Shown: in pieces, positions 34,814-43,629 of the stretch
How positions within the stretch are numbered: the stretch's first letter is position 1
Layout: every line of letters begins with the position of its first letter
Assembly (NCBI RefSeq): GCF_024158605.1
Contig: NZ_JAMZGM010000006.1
Span: forward strand, 29,721 to 93,720
Source: Sebaldella sp. S0638
GTDB lineage: Bacteria > Fusobacteriota > Fusobacteriia > Fusobacteriales > Leptotrichiaceae
Direction: 5' to 3'
DNA length: 64,000 bases
The notes under the pieces: generated by a model
Seen by the model: the letters and a program-made list of their open reading frames with translations, nothing else
Told to the model about the DNA's origin: nothing
Databases searched by the model: none
Translations under genes and position numbers: made by a program

Positions 34814-35036
34814 TAATAGAAATTTATAAGACATATATGTATAAGATATAGAAAATATATAGAAAAAAATTTGTAGCTTATGTCTGAATATGATAAAATT
34901 ATAGAAAATACTATTATTTTGTAAACATGTTACTATGAAGAAAAACTACTAAAATACTGGTATATTTTTTTATAAATTCCATTTTAAATTTTCAAAAATA
35001 TTTAACATTAATAATTAATATATTTAGGAGAAAATA

Positions 35037-35891
35037 ATGAACAAGTATAGGATAGAAGTAGCAATGATAAAAGGAATTAAGAAAAGCTTAGGGATTTTTT
35101 CTTTGAGATTCCGATTCAAATTTGCTGAATTTTTGGGAATACTAGCTTATTATATTATTAAAAAAAGAAGAGATCTGACATATGAAAACCTAAAAATAGC
35201 ATTTCCGGAAAAATCTATGTCAGAATTAAAAAAAATAGCAAAAGAATCGTATAAAACTGTGGCTAAAAATACTTTTATTCCATTGTTTTTAACAGAGTTA
35301 ATAGAGAAAAAAGCCATAGAAGTAGATAATTTGGAACTAGCTAAAGAACTCTACGGCAGAGGTAAGGGACTTATACTTACGACTCTTCATATGGGCGGTT
35401 TTGAAGCGGGATTTTCGCTGGCAAAATGGTTTGATGTGTATACTGTATTTAAAAAACAGAAAAATCCATATTTGAATGATCTTATGACAAGTTACAGAGA
35501 AAGAACAGGAGCAAAAACAATACTAAAAAATATAGAAAACGGTTCAAATGATAAAATATCAGAGTGTTTTAGAAATAAAGGACTTTTGATTCTTGCTTCA
35601 GATCAATATTCAAACGGGGTAGATATGGAATTTTTTGGTAAACATACTAAGGCCAATGAAGGAAATATGCTTTTGGCAATAAAATATAAAGCGCCTGTAA
35701 TCTTAGCGTATTCTGTTTTTAAAGAAGACAGGGTAAATATAACCTTTGTGAAAGAACTGGAAGTGGAAAAAAAGGGGAAATTAAGAGAAACGCTCCAGTA
35801 TAACACACAAAAACTGTTTTATGATTTTGAGGAACTGATAAGAAAATATCCGGGTCAATATATGTGGCAGCATAACAGATGGAAAATATAA
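35037..35891 (+). CDS. Lipid A acyltransferase (LpxL/HtrB family)
   Basis: A 284-residue inner-membrane-associated acyltransferase that would add a secondary acyl chain to Kdo-lipid A. The catalytic HxxxxE motif is present as TLHMGGFEAG at about residue 118, followed by FKKQKNPYLNDLMTSYRERTGAK, the DQYSNG block and the C-terminal YPGQYMWQHNRWK motif of HtrB proteins. An N-terminal helix anchors it. AGGAG lies 8 bases before the ATG, with an A/T-rich 290-base leader upstream. The next gene starts 10 bases downstream. Whether it is LpxL- or LpxM-like is not decidable from sequence. Confidence 0.9.
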   Translation: MNKYRIEVAMIKGIKKSLGIFSLRFRFKFAEFLGILAYYIIKKRRDLTYENLKIAFPEKSMSELKKIAKESYKTVAKNTFIPLFLTELIEKKAIEVDNLELAKELYGRGKGLILTTLHMGGFEAGFSLAKWFDVYTVFKKQKNPYLNDLMTSYRERTGAKTILKNIENGSNDKISECFRNKGLLILASDQYSNGVDMEFFGKHTKANEGNMLLAIKYKAPVILAYSVFKEDRVNITFVKELEVEKKGKLRETLQYNTQKLFYDFEELIRKYPGQYMWQHNRWKI

Positions 35892-35900
35892 GGAGAGAAA

Positions 35901-36707
35901 ATGAAAAAAGTTTATTTGCTGATTTTAATTTTGATAGTAAGTATCGGCGGAATTTTTTTGGCAAAATCTGTGAGAAAAACGAAGAAAACTACTGGAATAA
36001 CAGAAATAACAGGGATTTCTCCTGAAAAATCAGAGGAGAGAGAAAGCACCGGAGGAAAAAAAATCATAGATGGGGATTTTTCAGTATATTTACCTGATTT
36101 AGATAATGAAAAAATAAAAATGTACTGGAAAAATAAGAACGGCGAGGCGTATTCCGAGTTATCAAAAGTTATTCAGGAAAATCCCGGAGATAAAATTAAT
36201 TTTGCTACAAATGGCGGCATATACAGCATAGAATACAAACCTAAAGGATTATACATAGAAAATTACAAAATAATATCAAAAATAGATCTCAGGCATGGAG
36301 AAGGCAATTTTTATATGCAGCCGAACGGAGTGTTTTTTATTGAGGATAATCAGCCGAAAATATCAGAATCAAAGAGTTTTACATATAATGAAAATATAAG
36401 TTATGCAGTTCAGTCAGGACCGCTGCTGGTAAAAGACGGCGTAATAAATAAAAAAACAGGTAAAGACTCTAAGTCTTTGAAAATACGTAGTGCTGTAGGA
36501 ATAACAAAAGAAAACAAAGTCTTTTTTCTTATGAGCAGTGAGGGAATAAACTTTTATAATTTCTCAAAATATGCGCTGGATAATCTGGAGTGCAGAGATC
36601 TCCTGTTTTTGGACGGAACAATATCTAAAATGTATTTTTCAGATGAAAAAGAAGCTCCAAAGCAGGATTATCCATTTGTAACTATTATAACTTCTGAAAA
36701 AAAATAA
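35901..36707 (+). CDS. Phosphodiester glycosidase-family (NAGPA-like) exported protein
   Basis: A 268-residue protein with an N-terminal membrane anchor or signal (about residues 4-22), a low-complexity linker and a PF09992-type domain: NFATNGGIYSIEYKPKGLYIE, NGVFFIEDNQPKI, SYAVQSGPLLVKDGVIN, IRSAVGITKENKVFFLMSSEGINFYNFSKYAL and LFLDGTISKMYF. The family includes the mammalian uncovering enzyme that removes GlcNAc from mannose-6-phosphate; bacterial members (YafL-neighbour or exopolysaccharide-linked) are little studied. It lies 10 bases after the lpxL-type gene with GGAGAG upstream, hinting at an envelope glycan role. Confidence 0.82.
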   Translation: MKKVYLLILILIVSIGGIFLAKSVRKTKKTTGITEITGISPEKSEERESTGGKKIIDGDFSVYLPDLDNEKIKMYWKNKNGEAYSELSKVIQENPGDKINFATNGGIYSIEYKPKGLYIENYKIISKIDLRHGEGNFYMQPNGVFFIEDNQPKISESKSFTYNENISYAVQSGPLLVKDGVINKKTGKDSKSLKIRSAVGITKENKVFFLMSSEGINFYNFSKYALDNLECRDLLFLDGTISKMYFSDEKEAPKQDYPFVTIITSEKK

Positions 36708-36780
36708 GAATTTTTATATAAAGCTGTTCTTTTCATATGAAAAAATTCAACATTTTAAATACAAAAAAGAACTAAAGAAG

Positions 36781-36809
36781 TTGACAATTATATGCAAAAA
36801 TGATAGAAT
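36781..36809 (+). promoter_or_regulatory. Promoter of the SRP RNA gene
   Basis: TTGACA (36781-36786), exactly 17 bases, TAGAAT (36804-36809): a near-consensus sigma-A promoter 6-8 bases before the RNA's 5' end. Confidence 0.8.
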
Positions 36810-36814
36810 AACAC

Positions 36815-37086
36815 TTGCCATACTAGCCGGGGAATCAGCGGTGCCCTGTATCCACAATCCGCTATAGTGGAGGTGAATTCTGAGCTTGAGGGGTAATTTG
36901 GTATAAAGCCTTCAGGCAACGGCGTTGAGAAAAAAGTCCTATATTGCAGGATGTCGGTGAATTGTGTCAGGTCGGGAACGAAGCAGCACTAAGTCGAAAG
37001 TTTCTGGGTTTGTGGGGTCGCTTTTTTTGAGCCTTTGTCTGTAGAAACATATATTGAGTTATTTCGAGAGTTCGGTGTATGGCTAG
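36815..37086 (+). ncRNA. ffs: Signal recognition particle RNA, large (Alu-domain) type
   Basis: The RNA that scaffolds SRP with Ffh. The Alu domain is at the 5' end: GCCGGGGAATCAGCGG, TGCCCTGTATCC, ACAATCCGCT and GTGGAGG closely parallel the B. subtilis scRNA 5' domain. The helix-8 signature GTCAGGTCGGGAACGAAGCA followed by GCACTAAGT (36966-36994) is the conserved Ffh-binding loop. The 5' GCCATAC (36817-36823) pairs exactly with GTATGGC (37077-37083), closing the molecule at about 270 nt, the size of the Bacillus RNA. A near-perfect promoter sits just upstream. Ends are approximate. Confidence 0.9.
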
Positions 37087-37151
37087 AAAAGATATCAGCT
37101 GGATTTTTCTGGCTTTTTTTATTAATAAATATTTTAATCCCGGGAGGAAAA

Positions 37152-38381
37152 TTGGATATTATAAAATTAAAAACAGAAGACCAAGGAGAACTTGGGGAAT
37201 TAAAAGTTTTGGATAATGAATTCGAGATGCCGGAACCCGGGGAAGAATGGTTTGCCATAAATGACAAGGACATGATAATGGGTTACGCAGTTTTGGAAAT
37301 GAAAGAAACGCCTGTTTTGAAAAAAATATTTGTGAGAGAAGATCAGAGAAACAGCGGTTATGGAACAAAACTTTTGAAATCTTTAATTAACTGGGTGAGA
37401 AGCAATAATTATGACGGTATGGTTGTTTTAGATCATAAGAATTCTAATAAGTTTCTGGAAAGACTGAAATTCGTGAGAAACGGGGAAGCTTATATAAGAG
37501 ATGGTCTGAGCTTTAAGAGAAAAAAAGAAAAGAAAGCTATGCTGGTAATTATATTCAATTTATTTATAAATATTATTCTGGCTTCATTAAGAATAGTGTT
37601 TGGTTATATGGGAAACAGTACGGCACTGATAGCTGACGGTGTAAACTCGCTTACAGACTGTGTAAGCAATACTATAGCCGTGGTTGGTCTGAAGGCAGGA
37701 AGCAAGCCGGAAGATGAACATCATCCTTTTGGACACGGAAAAATGGAATCTATTATGAGTATCATAATTGGAACACTTATTATAGTAGCAGCTTCAAATA
37801 TATTATATGAAAATATAATGAAGCTGGTCAGGGGAGAAGTAAGCACACAGCCTCCGGCATTGCTTATCGGAGTTTCTATAATCTCTCTGATTATAAAAGC
37901 AGGACAGTTTTTCTTTATAAAGAGAAACGGGGAGAGACTTAATAATACACTTTTACTTGCTTTATCAAAGGATTATAAGTCAGATTTTATAATAAGTACA
38001 TCAGTTGTAATAGGAATATTTCTGTCAAGACAGATAAGTCCCGTGATGGATTCTTTTCTTGGTATTGCTGTGATTTTATATATCATCAAGGAAGGTTACG
38101 GGATAATAAAGGATAATTCCCTTGAGCTTCTGGATACTCAGGATAAGGAATTTCTTGAGGAAGTCTACAGCTTTGTCATAAAAGAGAAAGGCGTGGAAAA
38201 TGCCCATGATTTTCACATGTCTAAATCAGGAGAAGATATATATCTGTTTCTGGATATAAGAGTGAATAAAAATATGCTGGTAATGGAAGCCCATGATTTG
38301 TCACACGAAATTTCTAATAAACTAAAGTTGAAATACAGGAACCTAAAAGATGTAATCATACATGTGGAACCAGTATATTAA
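37152..38381 (+). CDS. GNAT acetyltransferase-cation diffusion facilitator fusion protein
   Basis: A 409-residue fusion. Residues 1-125 are a GNAT domain (MGYAVLEMKETPVLKKIFVREDQRNSGYGTKLLKSLI, with the acetyl-CoA loop RNSGYG). From about residue 132 comes a complete CDF metal-efflux transporter: first helices, ALIADGVNSLTDCVSN with the metal-site Asp pair, the HHPFGHGKMES motif, further helices, and a C-terminal cytoplasmic domain ending VIIHVEP. CDF proteins export Zn2+, Mn2+ or Fe2+ by H+ exchange. The open frame reaches back to 37035, but that section lies within the SRP RNA gene. The TTG at 37152 with GGGAGG at 37142-37147 is therefore the supported start, though its spacing is short. 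Confidence 0.85.
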   Translation: MDIIKLKTEDQGELGELKVLDNEFEMPEPGEEWFAINDKDMIMGYAVLEMKETPVLKKIFVREDQRNSGYGTKLLKSLINWVRSNNYDGMVVLDHKNSNKFLERLKFVRNGEAYIRDGLSFKRKKEKKAMLVIIFNLFINIILASLRIVFGYMGNSTALIADGVNSLTDCVSNTIAVVGLKAGSKPEDEHHPFGHGKMESIMSIIIGTLIIVAASNILYENIMKLVRGEVSTQPPALLIGVSIISLIIKAGQFFFIKRNGERLNNTLLLALSKDYKSDFIISTSVVIGIFLSRQISPVMDSFLGIAVILYIIKEGYGIIKDNSLELLDTQDKEFLEEVYSFVIKEKGVENAHDFHMSKSGEDIYLFLDIRVNKNMLVMEAHDLSHEISNKLKLKYRNLKDVIIHVEPVY

Positions 38382-38480
38382 GGGTTTTTGTACAAATATA
38401 TATATTTTAATCTTATAATAATAATATATTTGTATTTTAGTTGAAATTTAATTACAAAATCTTTCGGAGTTAAGGTGCTG

Positions 38481-38512
38481 ACATTGCTATTGGACGCAAT
38501 GTGTGGTATAAT
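38481..38512 (+). promoter_or_regulatory. Promoter with overlapping palindromic operator ahead of pcrA-lpx operon
   Basis: TTGCTA (38484-38489), 17 bases, TATAAT (38507-38512). A perfect inverted repeat ACATTGC-N8-GCAATGT (38481-38502) covers the -35 box, the classical position for repressor binding. The regulator is unknown. Confidence 0.6.
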
Positions 38513-38543
38513 TAATAAAATTTTATAATAGAAGAGGAAACAA

Positions 38544-40721
38544 ATGAGTATATTAGACGGTCTAAATAAAGAACAAAGAGAAGCAGCAGAACATATAGAC
38601 GGCCCTGTGCTGATACTGGCAGGCGCGGGAAGCGGAAAGACAAGAACGGTAACTTACAGAATAGCTCACATGGTAAAGGAAAAGGGCGTATCTCCTTTGA
38701 ATATACTGGCTCTTACATTTACTAATAAAGCAGCAAAGGAAATGAAGGAAAGAGCAGAAGCTCTGGTAGGAAATGATGTTCATAACCTACAGATATCGAC
38801 ATTTCACTCATTTTCTGTAAGACTCTTAAGAATATACGGTGAAAAGCTGGGATATGGGAATAACTTTAACATCTACGATACAGATGATCAGAAGTCATTA
38901 ATAGGTAAGATAATGAAAGAACTGAATATACAGGATGATACTACGCCGGGTAAAGTAGCAGGCAGAATAAGCAAGCTTAAAGAAAAAGGAATTGATATAA
39001 AAACAATAGAACGGGAAGTAGACTTGCGTGTCCCTTCTAACAGAGCGTTTTTTGATATTTTTGATAAGTATGATAAAACTTTGAAATCCAGTAATGCAAT
39101 GGACTTTTCAGATCTGATATTAAATGCAAACAAGATTCTGGATAATTCGGAAGTACTTGGAAGAGTACAGGAAAGATATAAATATATAATAGTGGACGAG
39201 TATCAGGATACTAACGATCTTCAATACGAAATAATAAATAAAATAGCTTCAAAATATAATAATATCTGTGTAGTCGGCGACGAAGACCAGAGTATTTATG
39301 CTTTTAGAGGGGCAAATATTAATAATATACTGAATTTCGAAAGAGACTATAAAAATGCCCTTGTAATAAAACTGGAAAAAAACTACAGATCTACTGAGAG
39401 AATACTTAATGCGGCAAATGAGCTGATCAGAAATAATAAATCATCAAGAGGAAAGAAGCTCTGGACAGATGCCGGAAAAGGTGAGAAAATACAGGTTTTT
39501 AATGCATCGAATACATTTGACGAAGCTAATTTCATCGCAGAAGAAATACTCAGAAAAAATATAGAAGGCATCCCTTTTAAAGATATGGCAATTCTTTACA
39601 GAACTAATGCCCAGTCAAGGGTACTGGAAGAAAAAATGCTTTTGAATAACATAAAATACAGAGTTTACGGCGGAATGCAGTTTTTTCAGCGAAAAGAGAT
39701 AAAAGACCTCTTGGCTTATCTGAGTGTCATAAATAATATACAGGATAACCTGAATTTCGTAAGAATAATTAATGTGCCGAAGAGATCTATAGGTGATAAG
39801 TCAGTAGCAAAGTTCGTTGAAATAGCTGCACAGAAAGGCGTATCACTTTTTGAGTCGCTAAAATATATAGATGAAGTAACAGGACTGCGTGCAGCAGCAA
39901 AAGAAAAGCTGAAAGATTTTTACAGACTGCTGGTGGATGTTCTGGAAAATCTTGATAATATGACAGTAAGTGAGATATTTCAGGAAATACTGAACAGAAC
40001 TAAATATATTGATTCAATAGAGGATAACAAAGAAGACAGAATAAAGAATATAGAGGAATTAATGAACAGTATACGTGAGATAGAAAGAGAGTATCCGGGA
40101 ATTACATTAAGTGAGTATCTGGAGTTTATATCTCTTACATCCGCAACTGACAGTATGGATGACGAGGAAAATTTCGTAAAGCTGATGACAATACACAGCT
40201 CCAAGGGGCTTGAGTTTGATTATGTATTTATAGCAGGAATGGAAGAGGGGTTATTTCCCGGAGAGGCATCTGTACTAAATGATGAAGACCTTGAAGAAGA
40301 AAGAAGACTTTGTTATGTGGCAATAACAAGAGCAAAAAAGGAACTGAGACTGTCGCATGCTTCTGAGAGAATGCTGTGGGGACAATCAAGTTATGGACGT
40401 CCTGCTTCAAGATTTATAGATGAGTTATCTCAGGATGAACTGGAATTCCTGAATAAAAAAGAGAGAAAATCAGATTTATTCAGACAGACAGAGCAGCCAT
40501 TGAGATCAGAAAATTTCAAACCTATGACAGATATAGAAAATTTTAATCCTTATAAAAAAGCTCCTGAAGAAGCTAAGTATAAAATCGGGGAATTTGTTAA
40601 TCACATAAAATTCGGAAAAGGTAAAGTAACAGGTATAGATAATAAAAGTGTAACTGTGGATTTTATGACAGGGGAAAAGAAAATAGCCTTAGCATTGGCA
40701 GACAGATTTTTGAAAGGATAG
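38544..40721 (+). CDS. pcrA: ATP-dependent DNA helicase PcrA/UvrD
   Basis: A 725-residue superfamily 1 3'-5' helicase for nucleotide-excision repair and removal of RecA or stalled complexes. Motifs in order: Walker A LAGAGSGKTRTV (residues about 26-37), IVDEYQDTN (Walker B), GDEDQSIYAFRGA (motif III), LEKNYRST (IV), MTIHSSKGLEFDYVFIAGMEEGLFP (V) and YVAITRAKKEL (VI). The end has the PcrA-type Tudor-like domain (GEFVNHIKFGKGKVTGID). Full length. It begins the lipid A operon: lpxC starts 4 bases after its stop. AGAGGA lies about 8 bases before the ATG. Confidence 0.96.
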   Translation: MSILDGLNKEQREAAEHIDGPVLILAGAGSGKTRTVTYRIAHMVKEKGVSPLNILALTFTNKAAKEMKERAEALVGNDVHNLQISTFHSFSVRLLRIYGEKLGYGNNFNIYDTDDQKSLIGKIMKELNIQDDTTPGKVAGRISKLKEKGIDIKTIEREVDLRVPSNRAFFDIFDKYDKTLKSSNAMDFSDLILNANKILDNSEVLGRVQERYKYIIVDEYQDTNDLQYEIINKIASKYNNICVVGDEDQSIYAFRGANINNILNFERDYKNALVIKLEKNYRSTERILNAANELIRNNKSSRGKKLWTDAGKGEKIQVFNASNTFDEANFIAEEILRKNIEGIPFKDMAILYRTNAQSRVLEEKMLLNNIKYRVYGGMQFFQRKEIKDLLAYLSVINNIQDNLNFVRIINVPKRSIGDKSVAKFVEIAAQKGVSLFESLKYIDEVTGLRAAAKEKLKDFYRLLVDVLENLDNMTVSEIFQEILNRTKYIDSIEDNKEDRIKNIEELMNSIREIEREYPGITLSEYLEFISLTSATDSMDDEENFVKLMTIHSSKGLEFDYVFIAGMEEGLFPGEASVLNDEDLEEERRLCYVAITRAKKELRLSHASERMLWGQSSYGRPASRFIDELSQDELEFLNKKERKSDLFRQTEQPLRSENFKPMTDIENFNPYKKAPEEAKYKIGEFVNHIKFGKGKVTGIDNKSVTVDFMTGEKKIALALADRFLKG

Positions 40722-40725
40722 TGTT

Positions 40726-41562
40726 ATGAAAAGAAAAACTATAAAAGATGAAATTACTTACAATGGAATAGGCCTTCATAAAGGTGAGAAAATAGAAATA
40801 AAATTAAAACCGGTAACTGACTGCAGCGGAATTACGTTCAAAAGAGTAGATTTACCCGGAGATAACGAAATAAAAGTCTCGCCGGACAATCTTTTTGAAC
40901 TGGAAAGAGGAACAAATATAAGAAATTCCAGCGGTGTCATGGTATACACAATAGAGCATATAATGTCAGTGTTTCACATAACCGGGATAACAGATCTTCT
41001 GGTGGAGATAACAGGTAATGAACTGCCTATTATGGACGGAAGTTCTCTGATGTTTATAGAAAAAATAAATGAAACAGGGCTTGTAGAACTGGAAAAAGAT
41101 ATAGAACCTGTAGTAATAACAGAACCTATTTATTTTTCCGAGGAAAAAGACGGTAAATACATAATTGCCCTGCCCTATGACGGATTTAAGGTATCATATA
41201 CAATAGATTTCGGACATTCTTTTCTGAAAGCGCAGTATTATGAAATAGATCTGAATCAGGAAAATTATACAAAAGAAATAGCACCTGCGAGAACATTCTG
41301 TTTTGATTACGAAATAGAATATATGCAGAGTCATAATCTTGCTTTGGGCGGAAGCCTTGAAAATGCAATTGTCATAAAAAAAGACGGTGTGATAAATCCC
41401 GAGGGTCTCAGATTTGAAACTGAATTCGTGAGACATAAGATTCTGGATCTGATAGGAGATATATACATACTGAACAGACCTGTAAAAGGGCATTTGATCG
41501 CTGTAAAAGCAGGACATTTTATAAATTCAAAATTATCAGAAAAACTGAAAAGTTTAATATAA
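40726..41562 (+). CDS. lpxC: UDP-3-O-acyl-N-acetylglucosamine deacetylase
   Basis: This 278-residue Zn-dependent enzyme catalyses the committed step of lipid A synthesis. Zn and catalytic sites are conserved: TIEHIMSVF (Zn His), PIMDGSSLMF (Glu/Asp area), ARTFCFDYEIEYMQSHNLALGGS, FVRHKILDLIGDIYIL (His and Asp Zn ligands) and KAGHFINSKL (catalytic Lys/His). Slightly shorter than the E. coli protein (305). It starts 4 bases after pcrA and is followed by fabZ, the order lpxC-fabZ-lpxA seen in many Gram-negative bacteria. Confidence 0.96.
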   Translation: MKRKTIKDEITYNGIGLHKGEKIEIKLKPVTDCSGITFKRVDLPGDNEIKVSPDNLFELERGTNIRNSSGVMVYTIEHIMSVFHITGITDLLVEITGNELPIMDGSSLMFIEKINETGLVELEKDIEPVVITEPIYFSEEKDGKYIIALPYDGFKVSYTIDFGHSFLKAQYYEIDLNQENYTKEIAPARTFCFDYEIEYMQSHNLALGGSLENAIVIKKDGVINPEGLRFETEFVRHKILDLIGDIYILNRPVKGHLIAVKAGHFINSKLSEKLKSLI

Positions 41563-41585
41563 GAAATTTTTAGGAGGAGAAAAAT

Positions 41586-42011
41586 ATGGAATCAGTAATG
41601 AAAATAGAAGATATTATGAATATTTTACCACACAGATATCCTTTTTTGTTAGTAGACAGAGTAATTGAGAAAAATGGGACGGAAAGCCTTGTGGCTATAA
41701 AAAATGTCACGATAAACGAGGAATTTTTTAACGGACATTTTCCGGGTATGCCGGTAATGCCGGGAGTATTACAGGTAGAGGCAATGGCTCAGGCTGTAGG
41801 ACTGCTTATGCTGGAGCCGGGGAAAATACCTTTGTTTATGTCAGTAGACAAATGTAAATTCAGAAAACAGGTGGTTCCTGGAGATCAAATCAGAATTGAA
41901 GTAGAAAAATTAAAAGTAAAAAGCAGAATTATTCAGGCAAAAGGAAGATGTATTGTTGACGGTGCAGTTGTCAGTGAAGCTGAATTAATGTTTGCAATAC
42001 ATGACAGATAA
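41586..42011 (+). CDS. fabZ: 3-hydroxyacyl-ACP dehydratase FabZ
   Basis: This 141-residue hot-dog fold dehydratase provides enoyl-ACP for fatty acid synthesis and balances the pool of 3-hydroxyacyl-ACP used by lpxA and lpxC. It shows IMNILPHRYPFLLVDRV, NEEFFNGHFPGMPVMPGVLQVEAMAQAVG with the active-site His and Glu, and FMSVDKCKFRKQVVPGDQI. Length normal. AGGAGG lies 9 bases before the ATG. Confidence 0.96.
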   Translation: MESVMKIEDIMNILPHRYPFLLVDRVIEKNGTESLVAIKNVTINEEFFNGHFPGMPVMPGVLQVEAMAQAVGLLMLEPGKIPLFMSVDKCKFRKQVVPGDQIRIEVEKLKVKSRIIQAKGRCIVDGAVVSEAELMFAIHDR

Positions 42012-42046
42012 TAATATTATAAAAGTATTACTGTTTGGAGGAAAAT

Positions 42047-42823
42047 ATGAGTATTCATATACATGAAACAGCTATTGTGTCAGATAAAGCCATAATAGCT
42101 GATGATGTAAAAATAGGTCCTTATTGTACTATAGGACCTCAGGTAAGTATAGGTACCGGAACTGTATTGGAATCACATGTAACCCTGGACGGAGATACAA
42201 CAATCGGTGAACATAATTATATACATTCATTTGTTTCAATAGGAAAAATGCCGCAGGATATAGATTATTCAAATGAACATACCAAGATAACAATAGGGAA
42301 TAATAATAAGATCAGAGAATTCGTAACTATACATAAAGGAACCGAAGATAAATTCGAGACAAAGATAGGAAACAGCTGTCTGATAATGGCTTATGTCCAT
42401 ATCGGGAATGACTGTACTGTGGAAAGCAACTGTATACTCGGAAATAATGTAACACTAACCGGACATGTATATGTAGAAGGTCATGCTATAATAAGTGCCC
42501 TGACTCCTGTTTATGAAAATGTACGTATAGGATGTCATGCTATGGTGGGCGGAGCCTCATATGTATTTCAGGATATTCTTCCTTTTACACTTGCAGAAGG
42601 AATAAAGGCTAAATCAGCTTTTATAAATATGGTAGGACTGAGACGGCGTGGTTTTAGCGAAGATGAAATAAAAAATCTGAAAGAGGCATATAAAATTATT
42701 TTTAAAAGAGGAAATAAGCTGGAGGAAGCAATAAAACAAATGCAGGAAAAATTTCCCGATGATAAAAATATAGAACATATGATACACTTTATTGGAGAAA
42801 GTAAAAGGGGAATAGCAAGATAA
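42047..42823 (+). CDS. LpxA-like paralogue lacking catalytic histidine
   Basis: A 258-residue left-handed beta-helix protein with hexapeptide repeats and a C-terminal helical domain, closely paralogous to the lpxA that follows. Key differences: where LpxA has HIAHDC, this protein has HIGNDC, so the residue matching the E. coli catalytic His125 is Asn121. Where LpxA has HQF (E. coli His160-Gln161), it has YEN (Tyr156-Glu157). His118 and His140 remain. It therefore probably cannot acylate UDP-GlcNAc in the usual way and may be a regulator, heterotrimer partner or enzyme with changed substrate. The ATG at 42047 with GGAGG at 42037-42041 was preferred over the open frame's upstream TTG. Confidence 0.85.
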   Translation: MSIHIHETAIVSDKAIIADDVKIGPYCTIGPQVSIGTGTVLESHVTLDGDTTIGEHNYIHSFVSIGKMPQDIDYSNEHTKITIGNNNKIREFVTIHKGTEDKFETKIGNSCLIMAYVHIGNDCTVESNCILGNNVTLTGHVYVEGHAIISALTPVYENVRIGCHAMVGGASYVFQDILPFTLAEGIKAKSAFINMVGLRRRGFSEDEIKNLKEAYKIIFKRGNKLEEAIKQMQEKFPDDKNIEHMIHFIGESKRGIAR

Positions 42824-42852
42824 GGACAAATAAAAAATAGGATGGTAATTTT

Positions 42853-43629
42853 ATGAATAAAAATATACATGAAACTGCAATTATTGCCGATGGGGCCAAA
42901 ATTGCGGATGATGTAAAAATAGGGCCGTATTGTATAGTCGGACCACAGGTAACAATAGATTCCGGAACAGTGCTGGAGTCTCATGTTGTGGTAGAAGGTG
43001 AAACAATAATAGGTAAGGGGAATTATATTTTTTCATTTGTTTCCATAGGGAAAGTACCTCAGGATCTGAAATTTCACGGGGAAGAAACGAGAGTAGTTAT
43101 AGGAAATAATAACAAAATCAGAGAATTCGTAACAATTCACAGAGGTACAGAGGATAGATTTGAAACAACAGTAGGAAATAACTGCCTGATAATGGCATAT
43201 GTTCATATTGCACACGACTGTATGGTAGAAGATAATTGTATTCTTGCGAACGGGGCAACACTTGCAGGTCATGTATATGTGGAAGAGTACGCTGTAATAG
43301 GCGGACTGACACCTATACACCAGTTTGTAAGAGTAGGACGTCATGCTATGGTAGGAGGAGCTTCAGCTGTTAATCAGGATGTGGTTCCGTATACACTTGC
43401 AGAAGGAAATAAGGCAAGAGCAGCTTATATAAATATTACAGGTCTTAAAAGACGCGGCTTCACAGAGAGTGAGATAAAAAATCTGAGAGAAAGCTATAAA
43501 ATAATATTCAAAAGAGGTCTTAAGGTGGAAGAAGCACTTATACAGCTGAAAGAAAAGTTTCCTGACGATAAAAATGTAGATCATATAATAGCTTTTATCA
43601 AAAAAAGTAAAAGAGGTATTACAAGATAA
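42853..43629 (+). CDS. lpxA: UDP-N-acetylglucosamine O-acyltransferase
   Basis: A 258-residue functional-looking LpxA. It makes UDP-3-O-acyl-GlcNAc from 3-hydroxyacyl-ACP. All catalytic and substrate residues are in place: HIAHDC (His118 and catalytic His121), LAGHV (His140) and HQF (His156-Gln157), followed by [12 protein letters not shown]. The beta-helix spans about residues 1-185 and the C-terminal helices carry the ACP-binding region. It acts as a trimer in the cytoplasm. The stop overlaps the lpxI start by one base. It arose with its neighbour by tandem duplication (same layout, no gaps in the first 160 residues). Confidence 0.95.
   Translation: MNKNIHETAIIADGAKIADDVKIGPYCIVGPQVTIDSGTVLESHVVVEGETIIGKGNYIFSFVSIGKVPQDLKFHGEETRVVIGNNNKIREFVTIHRGTEDRFETTVGNNCLIMAYVHIAHDCMVEDNCILANGATLAGHVYVEEYAVIGGLTPIHQFVRVGRHAMVGGASAVNQDVVPYTLAEGNKARAAYINITGLKRRGFTESEIKNLRESYKIIFKRGLKVEEALIQLKEKFPDDKNVDHIIAFIKKSKRGITR

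Noticed and set aside
37035-37151. Upstream N-terminal extension of the GNAT-CDF protein
   Set aside because: This stretch includes the 3' strand of the SRP RNA, and the TTG at 37035 has no ribosome site.
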